The translations under genes were made by a program, and so were the position numbers. Positions 1 to 5,408 of a stretch of DNA of 5,408 nt are shown here, piece after piece (positions within the stretch are counted from its first letter, which is position 1; each line of letters begins with the position of its first letter). Origin of the DNA: Desulfobulbus sp. (lineage in GTDB: Bacteria; Desulfobacterota; Desulfobulbia; Desulfobulbales; Desulfobulbaceae); the NCBI GenBank assembly GCA_030602145.1, contig JAUWAH010000204.1, positions 1-5,408 of the forward strand. Direction: 5' to 3'. The notes under the pieces are model-generated. The model did not search any database, had not been told where the DNA came from, and was given only the letters and a program-made list of their open reading frames with translations.

Positions 1-1862
1 CGAAGGTCTTTCCGGTCATGCCCTCGGGCAGCAACCGCGTCCTGCCCCTGCATCTGCTTGCCGGTTGGCTGTTCGGCGGCGGCAAGGCCGGGGCGTCGGC
101 GGCCCTGGTCCTCGCCGTGGCGCTGCTCTTTTTTGCCAAGCCGGAATTCCGGATCAGCCTTGGCGAGATGAACACGGTCAGCGAGAAGACCCGGGCCGAG
201 GACCAGCTCTTTACCAGGGTCTGGGGGGATGTCGGCGCCCGGATCTACCTGATGACCAGGGCCTCGTCCTTGGCGGAGCTGCAACAGCGCAACGACCGGC
301 TGCTGGCGCAGGTGGAGGAGGACGTGCGGGCAGGGCGGATCGGGTCCGTGTTCACGCCGTCCATGCTGTTTCCCGGCACGGAACGCAGCCGCGACAACCT
401 GGCTGCCTGGCGGGAATTTTGGAGCGCCGACCGGGTGGCGCAGGTGAAGACGACCCTGATCCGGGAGGGCACAGCTCTTGGTTTCACCGCCGATGCCTTT
501 GCCCCCTTCTTCGCCCTGCTCGACCCTTCCCGCCCCCTGCCGAGCACCGCGCTCGATGCGCGCTACGGCAAACTGCTGGGTATCGGCCCCGGGGAGGACG
601 GCCAGTTGGTGCAGTTTGTCAGCCTGACCCCCGGCCAGGACTATGATGCCCGGGCCTTCCTTGCAACCTACGGCAAGGACAACAAAATCTTCGATGCCGG
701 CTATTTTTCCGCCCGCCTGGGCGAGGTATTGTTTGCCACCTTCACGACCCTGCTGCTGATCATCGCGGCCATGGTGAGCGCGCTGCTCTTCCTCCAGTTC
801 CTCGACTGGCGACTGACCCTGATGACCCTGAGCCCCCTGGTCTTCTCCTTCATCTGCACCCTGGGCACCCTGAAGCTGATCGGCCATCCCCTCGACATCC
901 CAGGCCTGATGCTTTCGGTGGTCATTTTCGGCATGGGGGTGGACTATGGTATCTATACGGTCCGCAGCTGTCAGTGGTACGGCACCATCGACCACCCCGG
1001 CCATGTGCTGGTGCGCAGCGCGGTGCTCATGGCGGCGGCCTCGACCTTCATCGGCTTCGGGGTGCTCTGCTTTGCCCAGCACGCCACCTTAAAAAGCGTC
1101 GGCATCACCTCGCTGTTAGGCATCGGCTACTCCCTGCTCGGCACCTTCCTGCTCCTTCCGCCCCTGCTGCGGTCCTACTTTCAACGGGATGACACCGCCG
1201 CGCAGGCCACGGGGACCATCGAACAGCGAATACTGCGGCGTTACCGGCTGCTGGAGGCCTATCCCCGGATGTTTGCCCGTTTCAAGCTCCGCCTTGACCC
1301 GCTGTTCCGCGAACTGCCGCAGTGGCTGCCCCAACAACGGGAACCGAGGACCATCCTCGATATCGGCTGCGGCTATGGCGTGCCGGCCTGCTGGTGCCTG
1401 GAATACTTACCGAATGTCAAGGTGATCGGGGTGGATCCGGATGCGGATCGGATCAGGGTGGCGAGCCGCGCTGTCGGCGAGCGGGGAACGATGCTCGTGG
1501 GGGCCGCGCCGGATCTACCGGATCTGCCCGGGTCGGTTGACATCGTCCTCCTGCTGGACATGGCGCACTACCTCGACGGGCGGCAACTGGCCGCCACCCT
1601 GCAGCAGAGTCGGGCCCTGCTTGCCGAGGGTGGCACGCTTATTCTCCGGTTTGTTGTCCGGCCGCCGGGCAGACGTTCCCTGGCCTGGCATGTCGAGGAT
1701 TGGCGGGTGCGGTTCGGCGGCGGCCACCCCTGGTATCGCGACCCCGAAGAGATGGCCCGGATGCTGGCCGAATCCGGTTTCACCGAACACAAGACCAAGG
1801 CGGCGATCAACAGCGAACTCTTCTGGATCGTCGGCCGTAAGGTCGAAGCCTCCGGCCGATGA
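1..1862 (+). CDS. MMPL/RND-family exporter fused to a C-terminal SAM-dependent methyltransferase (5' partial)
   Basis: The frame is open from the left edge (first full codon at base 3), so the ATG at 18 is internal. Numbered from that ATG, residues 24-40 form one membrane helix, about 42-235 a soluble, presumably periplasmic domain, and helices follow at about 238-261, 266-288, 294-315, 336-353 and 361-383. This is the second half of a 12-TM MMPL exporter; TM1-6 would lie upstream. TM10 has the family-type GMGVDYG motif (D309, Y310), the expected proton-relay site. After a basic linker the same frame gives a class I methyltransferase: LDIGCGYG (D448-G454, SAM loop), VIGVDPD (acidic D473 for the ribose) and VLLLDMAHYL (D514). 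Family knowledge: such exporters move lipids, and relatives sit in aryl polyene/FAS-like clusters that also encode methyltransferases. Inference: the methyltransferase is cytosolic and modifies the exported lipid. The exporter call is firm; the substrate is unknown. Confidence 0.9.
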   Translation, partial: KVFPVMPSGSNRVLPLHLLAGWLFGGGKAGASAALVLAVALLFFAKPEFRISLGEMNTVSEKTRAEDQLFTRVWGDVGARIYLMTRASSLAELQQRNDRLLAQVEEDVRAGRIGSVFTPSMLFPGTERSRDNLAAWREFWSADRVAQVKTTLIREGTALGFTADAFAPFFALLDPSRPLPSTALDARYGKLLGIGPGEDGQLVQFVSLTPGQDYDARAFLATYGKDNKIFDAGYFSARLGEVLFATFTTLLLIIAAMVSALLFLQFLDWRLTLMTLSPLVFSFICTLGTLKLIGHPLDIPGLMLSVVIFGMGVDYGIYTVRSCQWYGTIDHPGHVLVRSAVLMAAASTFIGFGVLCFAQHATLKSVGITSLLGIGYSLLGTFLLLPPLLRSYFQRDDTAAQATGTIEQRILRRYRLLEAYPRMFARFKLRLDPLFRELPQWLPQQREPRTILDIGCGYGVPACWCLEYLPNVKVIGVDPDADRIRVASRAVGERGTMLVGAAPDLPDLPGSVDIVLLLDMAHYLDGRQLAATLQQSRALLAEGGTLILRFVVRPPGRRSLAWHVEDWRVRFGGGHPWYRDPEEMARMLAESGFTEHKTKAAINSELFWIVGRKVEASGR

Positions 1863-2674
1863 ACAGTCGCGTGGCCCGCAGCCTCAGCCTGGCGGAAAAG
1901 ACGGGGGGAACCGCCCTGCTGGCGGCTGTTCCGCTCGGGTGCAGCACCGTTCCGCAGACCGCCGCCATTCCCCTGACGCTCTTCCTGCTGGCCTGCCTGA
2001 TCGCCCCCTTTCTCCCCCGCTGGTCGTTCTTCCTGCCGTTGATCTCCCGGGGCGGACAAAATGCCCGGGGGGTCGCCCTCACCTTCGACGACGGCCCCTT
2101 TCCCGCCTCCACCCCCATGCTGCTCGACCTGCTGGCCCGCCACCGGCTGCCGGCCACCTTTTTCGTCATCGGCCGGCAGGCCGCCGCCCACCCGGAGTTG
2201 ATCGCCGCCATCCTTGCCCATGGCCACACCATCGGCAACCATTCGTCCCGCCACGACAACCTGCTCATGCTGCGCAGTAGCAAAGCCCTGGCGGATGATA
2301 TTCGGGCAACCCAGGAGATTCTTGCCGGGATGGGCATCCGGCCGCTGCTTTTCCGGCCGCCGATCGGCATCACCAGCCCCCGGCTGCGACCGGCTCTGGC
2401 CTCGCTGGGCTTGACGGCCGTCACCTTCAGTTGCCGGATCTTTGACCGGGGCAATCGCAATGTCCGCAATCTGGCGGCCCGAGTGCGCAGTCAACTGCAG
2501 CCGGGCGACATCCTCCTCCTTCATGACCATCCTCCTTTCGATGAGGAAGCCAGCGCCGTCTGGACCGGGGAACTCCAACGCCTCTTCGCCTACCTGGCCG
2601 AAACCGGCCGGGTGGTTCCCCTTGCCGCCCTCATCGATCACCCGGTCATGGTAGCAGTGGAAAAACAACCATGA
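1859..2674 (+). CDS. Membrane-anchored NodB-type polysaccharide deacetylase (271 aa)
   Basis: This is a carbohydrate esterase 4 (NodB homology) enzyme, a metal-dependent hydrolase that removes N- or O-acetyl groups from glycans. All key motifs are visible: TFDDGP (D77 catalytic base, D78 metal ligand), HSSRH (H128 and H132 metal ligands), RPPIG (R166) and LLLHD (H222 catalytic acid). An active enzyme is therefore expected. RPPIG replaces the more usual RPPYG, and the fourth motif region (FSCRIFDR, from 190) lacks the usual tryptophan. The N-terminus has a hydrophobic stretch at about 37-53, with weaker hydrophobicity at 18-31, so it is probably an inner-membrane anchor with the catalytic domain outside the cytoplasm. 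The ATG overlaps the previous stop as ATGA, and no strong Shine-Dalgarno is seen, which implies translational coupling. The substrate is inferred only from context: the headgroup or sugar of the exported lipid, or peptidoglycan. Confidence 0.92.
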   Translation: MNSRVARSLSLAEKTGGTALLAAVPLGCSTVPQTAAIPLTLFLLACLIAPFLPRWSFFLPLISRGGQNARGVALTFDDGPFPASTPMLLDLLARHRLPATFFVIGRQAAAHPELIAAILAHGHTIGNHSSRHDNLLMLRSSKALADDIRATQEILAGMGIRPLLFRPPIGITSPRLRPALASLGLTAVTFSCRIFDRGNRNVRNLAARVRSQLQPGDILLLHDHPPFDEEASAVWTGELQRLFAYLAETGRVVPLAALIDHPVMVAVEKQP

Positions 2675-2690
2675 ACCCTGGTATAGTTGC

Positions 2691-2706
2691 TGGCCATGCG
2701 TGGTCA
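2691..2706 (+). other. Small hairpin downstream of the deacetylase gene
   Basis: TGGCCA and TGGTCA can pair (six pairs, one G-U) around the four-base loop TGCG, which matches the stable UNCG tetraloop class in RNA. No T-run follows, so it is not a normal intrinsic terminator. If the next gene starts at 2807 or 2846, it lies in that gene's leader; if it starts at 2687 or 2696, it lies over the start. It is short enough to be chance. Confidence 0.25.
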
Positions 2707-2806
2707 CAAGGTCCTCATGCGCAACGTGAAATCAATCCGCTCCATTGACGATGACATCGACATGAACATGCAACAACCCAAACGAACCGCCGACCGCTTG
2801 GCCAAC

Positions 2807-3880
2807 ATGCAAGAACCGACCACGGGCAAGGAGCCCGGGGTTCGGATGACCCTGTGCCTGTTGGGGGCAGTCGTCTCCCTGGCGCTTGGCGGCTGCACGG
2901 CCGCCGTGCCCTACGCCATCTCCGCGGCCCAGATGGTGACGACCGGCAATGCCCTTGTCCAGAGTCAACCAGCCAACCCCACCGTGCAGCAGAGCGGAGG
3001 TGCCGCGGACTCGGCAGCCAGCCAGGAGCGGTCTCTGCCCTATCGTCTCATCGCGGAAAATAAATACGATGAAGCCCTGCCAATATTGCGGGAGCGGGTC
3101 GACAGCAATGACGCGCAAGCGCAGGGCCAGCTTGGCATGCTCTATTATGAGGGAAAAGGGGTGCCCGAGGATCACGGCAAGGCGGCGGAATGGATGCAGC
3201 GGTCAGCGGAGGGGGGCAATGCCGATTCCCAGTACATGCTGGCCTGGTTCCATTACAAGGGGATAGGGGTGCCGCAGGACTATGCGAAAACCTTCGAATG
3301 GGCAGAAAAATCGTGGAACCAGGGAAATGCCAATGCCGCCACCCTGCTCGCCAGGCTCCACAGGCTGGGGCACGGCACGCCACAGAATTACTCCAAGGCG
3401 ATGGAATACCTGAACGTTGCCGACCGAGCCGGCAGCATCTCCGCACCCGCTCAGATAGCCTATATGTATAAAACCGGCCAGGGTGTCCAAAGGGACTACC
3501 GTCAAGCCATCGACTGGTACTCGAAGGCAGGGGAGAAAGGTCATGCCAGGGGATGGACCCATCTGGCCTATCTGTACGCCACCTGCCGGGACCCGCACTA
3601 TGTCGACGGGAAGAAGGCCGTGGTGTACGCCCTTAAGGCCACGGAAAAGGATCCCCACCATTTTGCAAGCTGGGCCGCATTGGCCGCCGCTTACGCACGC
3701 AACAATGAAATGGAGAAAGCGGTGGCGGCGGCGGTACGATCCGACGGGTTGCTCCAGGCCAACACGAAACTTGGCGAGGCAGAAAAGCAGGACGCGATCG
3801 CCCGGGCGCAACGAAGAATGGCCGCCTACACCGACGGAATGCCCTACACGGAAGAGAACGAAGCGGACGAAGAACTTTGA
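2807..3880 (+). CDS. Sel1-repeat (SLR/TPR-like) lipoprotein, start uncertain
   Basis: From ATG 2807 this is 357 residues. A hydrophobic segment ending in the lipobox LGGC (Cys30, followed by Thr) indicates lipid attachment after signal peptidase II cleavage. Thr at +2 rather than Asp favours the outer membrane. A low-complexity linker follows, then four 36-residue Sel1 repeats (about residues 103-246) with the G-x-G-V-x-x-D-Y-x-K/Q-A-x-x-W pattern. After them comes a degenerate repeat and a TPR-like helix pair, ending in an acidic tail. Sel1 repeats form alpha-solenoids that bind partner proteins; no catalytic residues are evident. The frame is open from TTG 2687 (just after an in-frame TAG), with ATGs at 2696, 2717, 2762, 2768, 2807 and 2846. 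ATG 2846 has AAGGAG 12 bases upstream but leaves the signal peptide without positive charge; 2807 keeps Lys and Arg but has no clear ribosome site. The family call is firm, the partner unknown. Confidence 0.85.
   Translation: MQEPTTGKEPGVRMTLCLLGAVVSLALGGCTAAVPYAISAAQMVTTGNALVQSQPANPTVQQSGGAADSAASQERSLPYRLIAENKYDEALPILRERVDSNDAQAQGQLGMLYYEGKGVPEDHGKAAEWMQRSAEGGNADSQYMLAWFHYKGIGVPQDYAKTFEWAEKSWNQGNANAATLLARLHRLGHGTPQNYSKAMEYLNVADRAGSISAPAQIAYMYKTGQGVQRDYRQAIDWYSKAGEKGHARGWTHLAYLYATCRDPHYVDGKKAVVYALKATEKDPHHFASWAALAAAYARNNEMEKAVAAAVRSDGLLQANTKLGEAEKQDAIARAQRRMAAYTDGMPYTEENEADEEL
3113..3544 (+). repeat. Four tandem Sel1 repeats (36 codons each)
   Basis: The units are 3113-3220, 3221-3328, 3329-3436 and 3437-3544, exactly 108 bases each with no insertions. 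Shared positions include L/A near 7-8, Y/F near 10-12, G at 14 and 16, D/N at 20, A near 24 and G near 35. The repeats are diverged at the DNA level, so this is an old protein-level repeat rather than a recent tandem duplication. Unit 3 is the least canonical (GHGTPQN instead of G-x-G-V-P-x-D). Confidence 0.85.
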
Positions 3881-3972
3881 AGCCGGTCCCGTGCATACAT
3901 GATTTGGGTATCGACTCCCGCATGCTCGGGGGCGACGTTGCTTTGAACTTTCCACGCATCCTTCGTCTTTCA

Positions 3973-3986
3973 AATTGGGAACAATT
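3973..3986. promoter_or_regulatory. Inverted repeat AATTG-GGAA-CAATT (possible operator)
   Basis: This is a perfect 5-bp inverted repeat with a 4-bp spacer in the AT-richer part of the gap. It is followed at once by an 8-bp palindrome, CACATGTG (3991-3998). The symmetry and placement upstream of the helicase gene would suit a dimeric regulator site. No known regulator consensus is recognised, and repeats this short arise by chance. Confidence 0.25.
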
Positions 3987-4010
3987 GCCTCACATGTGCC
4001 ATTTCCATTG

Positions 4011-4027
4011 GGCTGTCAAAAACAGCC
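4011..4027 (+). other. Hairpin in the helicase leader
   Basis: GGCTGT and ACAGCC pair perfectly (6 bp) around the loop CAAAA. No T-tract follows, so it is not an intrinsic terminator. It sits about 40 bases before the helicase start and 14 bases before a second GC-rich stem, so the two could form a structured leader if transcription begins upstream of 4011. Confidence 0.35.
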
Positions 4028-4040
4028 AGCAGGTGCGAGG

Positions 4041-4068
4041 CGGAGGCTCCACCCCGGAGGCGCCTCCG
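4041..4068 (+). promoter_or_regulatory. Ribosome binding site of the helicase inside a GC-rich stem-loop
   Basis: GGAGG at 4056-4060 lies 7 bases before GTG 4068 and is a strong Shine-Dalgarno that decides this start. CGGAGGC (4041-4047) is exactly complementary to GCCTCCG (4062-4068), giving a 7-bp stem with a 14-base loop. The loop holds the Shine-Dalgarno, and the stem takes in the G of the start codon. In addition, GGAGGCGCCTCC (4056-4067) is a perfect 12-bp palindrome. Either structure could limit ribosome access. The ribosome binding site is well supported; regulation by folding is inference. Confidence 0.6.
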
Positions 4069-5408
4069 TGACCCAACCGGCCGCAGCCGGTCCGCTGCTC
4101 GTGGTGGACCGACAGTGTCATCTCAGCGGCGCCCCGCCGCACCTTGTGGCCGCGCTCAAAGCCGCCCTGACCATCGACAACCCCAAGTATCAGGCAGCCA
4201 AGCAGTTCGGCCGCTGGATCGGCAAACAACTCAAGCCGCAGCTCTTCTTTTATCGTCTGGAGGGGGATCAACTCGTGTTTCCGCGCGGCTTCGGCAACGA
4301 GGCGGTGCGGATATGCCGCCGGGAAACCGGGGCGTCGCCGACCATCGAGGACCGCCGCCGGGTGCTGGCGGAGATCGACCTGGTTTTCCGGGGCGAATTG
4401 CGGCCCTACCAGGAGCAGGCGGTGGCGGCGGTGCTGGCCCACTCCTTCGGGGTGCTCGAGGCCGGCACCGGTTCGGGCAAGACGGTCATGGCCCTGGCGA
4501 CCATAGCCCGTCGCCGTCAGCCGACCCTGATCCTCGTCCACTCCAAGGAACTGATGCACCAGTGGCGGCAGCGGGTCGAGCAGTTCCTGGGTGTTTCCGC
4601 CGGGCTGGCCGGCGACGGCCGGTTCGACCTCCAACCGGTGACCGTGGCCATCGTCAACACCGCCAAGAAGCACCTCGACACCCTGCCGGAGATGTTCGGC
4701 CAGATCGTGGTCGACGAGTGCCACCGGGTCCCGGCCAGCCTGTTCACCGACGTGGTGTCGGCCTTCGACTGCCGCTCCATGCTCGGCCTGTCGGCCACCG
4801 CCTTCCGGCGTGAGGACGGCATGACCCGCCTGATCTATATCTTCATGGGCGATCGGGTCCATGCCGTAAACGGGAGGATGCTGGCGGCCAGTGGCGCCGT
4901 GGTTCGGCCGGTGCTGGAACAGCGGCCGACCGGATTCCGCTACGGCTACCAGGGCGAGTATGCCCGGCTGATCAAGGCCCTGGCCGGAAACGAGCAGCGC
5001 AACCGTCAGATTGTCGAAGATCTGCTGGCCCTGATCCGCCAAGGGCATCAGGGGACGATTCTGGTGGTTTCCGACCGGGTGGCGCACTGTCATGCCCTGG
5101 CCGGTCTGTTGGCCGGGCAGGGGCTGTCCGTCCCTGTCCTCACCGGGCAAACGCCAGCGGAGGAACGGGCAAACATTGTCGCGGATGTGCTGTCAGGTCG
5201 AATGGTTGTCCTGGTTGCCACCCTCCAGTTGATCGGGGAGGGGTTCGACTGTCCGGGACTGTCCACCCTGGTCCTGGCCACGCCGATCAAGTTCGAGGGC
5301 AGGCTGCTCCAGGTGGTTGGCCGGATCATGCGGCCGGCCGTGGGGAAAGAGGCGCGGGTGATCGATTATGTCGACGAGCCGGGTCCGGTGCTGCGTCGCT
5401 CCGCCGCC
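4068..5408 (+). CDS. SF2 DEAD/DEAH-type helicase, XPB/SSL2-like (3' partial)
   Basis: The frame from GTG 4068 runs to the window edge without a stop (447 residues seen). Helicase motifs appear in order: LRPYQ (111-115), Walker A AGTGSGKT (132-139, K138), LILVHSKEL (motif Ia), DECH (216-219, the Walker B/DEAH-type box), SAT (242-244), ILVVSDR (motif IV region), GEGFD (390-394, motif V) and QVVGRIMR (415-422, with arginine fingers R419 and R422). R248-E249-D250 just after SAT matches the RED motif described in XPB. The residues before 110 form an N-terminal domain with a NPKYQAAK segment and a PRG motif, which I cannot assign with certainty. Expected role: ATP-driven DNA unwinding or remodelling in repair, restriction or mobile-element biology. 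The final VIDYVDE stretch resembles the end of the second RecA domain, so little may be missing unless further domains are fused. Its GTG start follows a good Shine-Dalgarno; it is separate from the export genes. Confidence 0.9.
   Translation, partial: MTQPAAAGPLLVVDRQCHLSGAPPHLVAALKAALTIDNPKYQAAKQFGRWIGKQLKPQLFFYRLEGDQLVFPRGFGNEAVRICRRETGASPTIEDRRRVLAEIDLVFRGELRPYQEQAVAAVLAHSFGVLEAGTGSGKTVMALATIARRRQPTLILVHSKELMHQWRQRVEQFLGVSAGLAGDGRFDLQPVTVAIVNTAKKHLDTLPEMFGQIVVDECHRVPASLFTDVVSAFDCRSMLGLSATAFRREDGMTRLIYIFMGDRVHAVNGRMLAASGAVVRPVLEQRPTGFRYGYQGEYARLIKALAGNEQRNRQIVEDLLALIRQGHQGTILVVSDRVAHCHALAGLLAGQGLSVPVLTGQTPAEERANIVADVLSGRMVVLVATLQLIGEGFDCPGLSTLVLATPIKFEGRLLQVVGRIMRPAVGKEARVIDYVDEPGPVLRRSAA

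Larger units (their letters stand above)
3881..4067. other. Intergenic region without a supported gene
   Basis: No convincing coding sequence lies between the Sel1 gene and the helicase. The stretch 3941-4020 is about 44% G+C, clearly lower than the flanking genes, as expected for a promoter or leader. No confident -35/-10 pair is found: TTGAAC at 3943 and TCAAAT at 3970 are 21 bases apart, which is too far. CCCG/CGGG at 3917-3930 could form a weak stem after the Sel1 gene, but no T-run follows, so no terminator is called. The helicase frame is open through 3975-4067 without a stop, so a longer N-terminus from TTG 4008 is formally possible but less likely than GTG 4068. Confidence 0.6.

Noticed and set aside
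1931..1945. A lipobox-like PLGC in the deacetylase N-terminus.
   Set aside because: Proline at -3 does not fit the lipobox consensus, and no positively charged n-region with a long hydrophobic core leads directly to it.
1441..2280. A 279-codon plus-strand open frame bridging the first two genes.
   Set aside because: It is out of frame with the methyltransferase and the deacetylase motifs, and is proline- and arginine-rich as expected of a shadow.
2680..2693. A possible sigma-54 promoter (GG...TTGC) before the Sel1 gene.
   Set aside because: The required GG-N10-GC spacing is not met.
1568..2707. A 379-codon open frame on the minus strand.
   Set aside because: It covers the methyltransferase end and the whole deacetylase gene in antisense. 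Its translation is low-complexity (G, Q, E, R) and has no domain.
2745..2773. TTGACG as a -35 box for the Sel1 gene.
   Set aside because: No -10-like hexamer lies 16-18 bases downstream (ATGCAA at 17).
3913..3932. A terminator after the Sel1 gene.
   Set aside because: The stem is short with a 6-base loop and no T-tract follows.
3203..3973. A 256-codon open frame on the minus strand.
   Set aside because: It is antisense to the Sel1 repeats and shows no coherent motifs.
4115..4813. A 232-codon plus-strand open frame.
   Set aside because: It is the helicase read in another frame; Walker A, DECH and SAT occur only in the frame starting at 4068.
3990..5150. A 386-codon open frame on the minus strand.
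   Set aside because: It lies opposite the helicase, whose motifs are unmistakable. Its translation is rich in G, Q, H, R and P with no recognisable domain, typical of antisense frames in GC-rich DNA.

Overview
The window is GC-rich DNA from a bacterium. Two complete genes and two edge-truncated genes are all read on the plus strand. The gene types (an MMPL/RND lipid exporter, a NodB deacetylase, a Sel1-repeat lipoprotein and an XPB-like SF2 helicase), the lipoprotein signal and the GC-rich codon use suggest a Gram-negative proteobacterium in the broad sense. Desulfobacterota (Desulfobulbus or Geobacter-like) would fit, but that is an impression of family resemblance and no taxonomic marker is present.

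Region 1 (1-2674) looks like the end of a lipid or aryl-polyene-type export operon. The first gene is cut by the left edge. Its visible part is the second half of an MMPL-family exporter (TM7, second periplasmic domain, TM8-12), continuing in the same frame into a class I SAM-dependent methyltransferase. The next gene overlaps it by 4 bp (ATGA) and is a membrane-anchored NodB-type polysaccharide deacetylase with its catalytic and metal residues intact. A reasonable model is methylation at the inner face of the membrane, export, and deacetylation at the outer face of the inner membrane. The substrate cannot be read from this window.

Region 2 (about 2675-3880) holds a Sel1-repeat protein with a lipobox, probably an envelope lipoprotein. 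It has four 36-residue repeats. Its start codon is uncertain within a range of about 160 bp. It may belong to the same transcript or be independent.

Region 3 (3881-4067) is a 187-bp gap that is AT-richer in its middle. It contains several small inverted repeats. One is a GC-rich stem that closes over the Shine-Dalgarno sequence of the next gene and reaches the first base of its GTG start.

Region 4 (4068-5408) is an SF2 DEAD/DEAH-type helicase of the XPB/SSL2-like group. All the main helicase motifs are present. It runs off the right edge, probably near its C-terminus, and appears functionally unrelated to the export genes.

No tRNA, rRNA, CRISPR array or insertion sequence was recognised. 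The strongest leads are the exporter-methyltransferase fusion with its coupled deacetylase, and the structured leader of the helicase gene.
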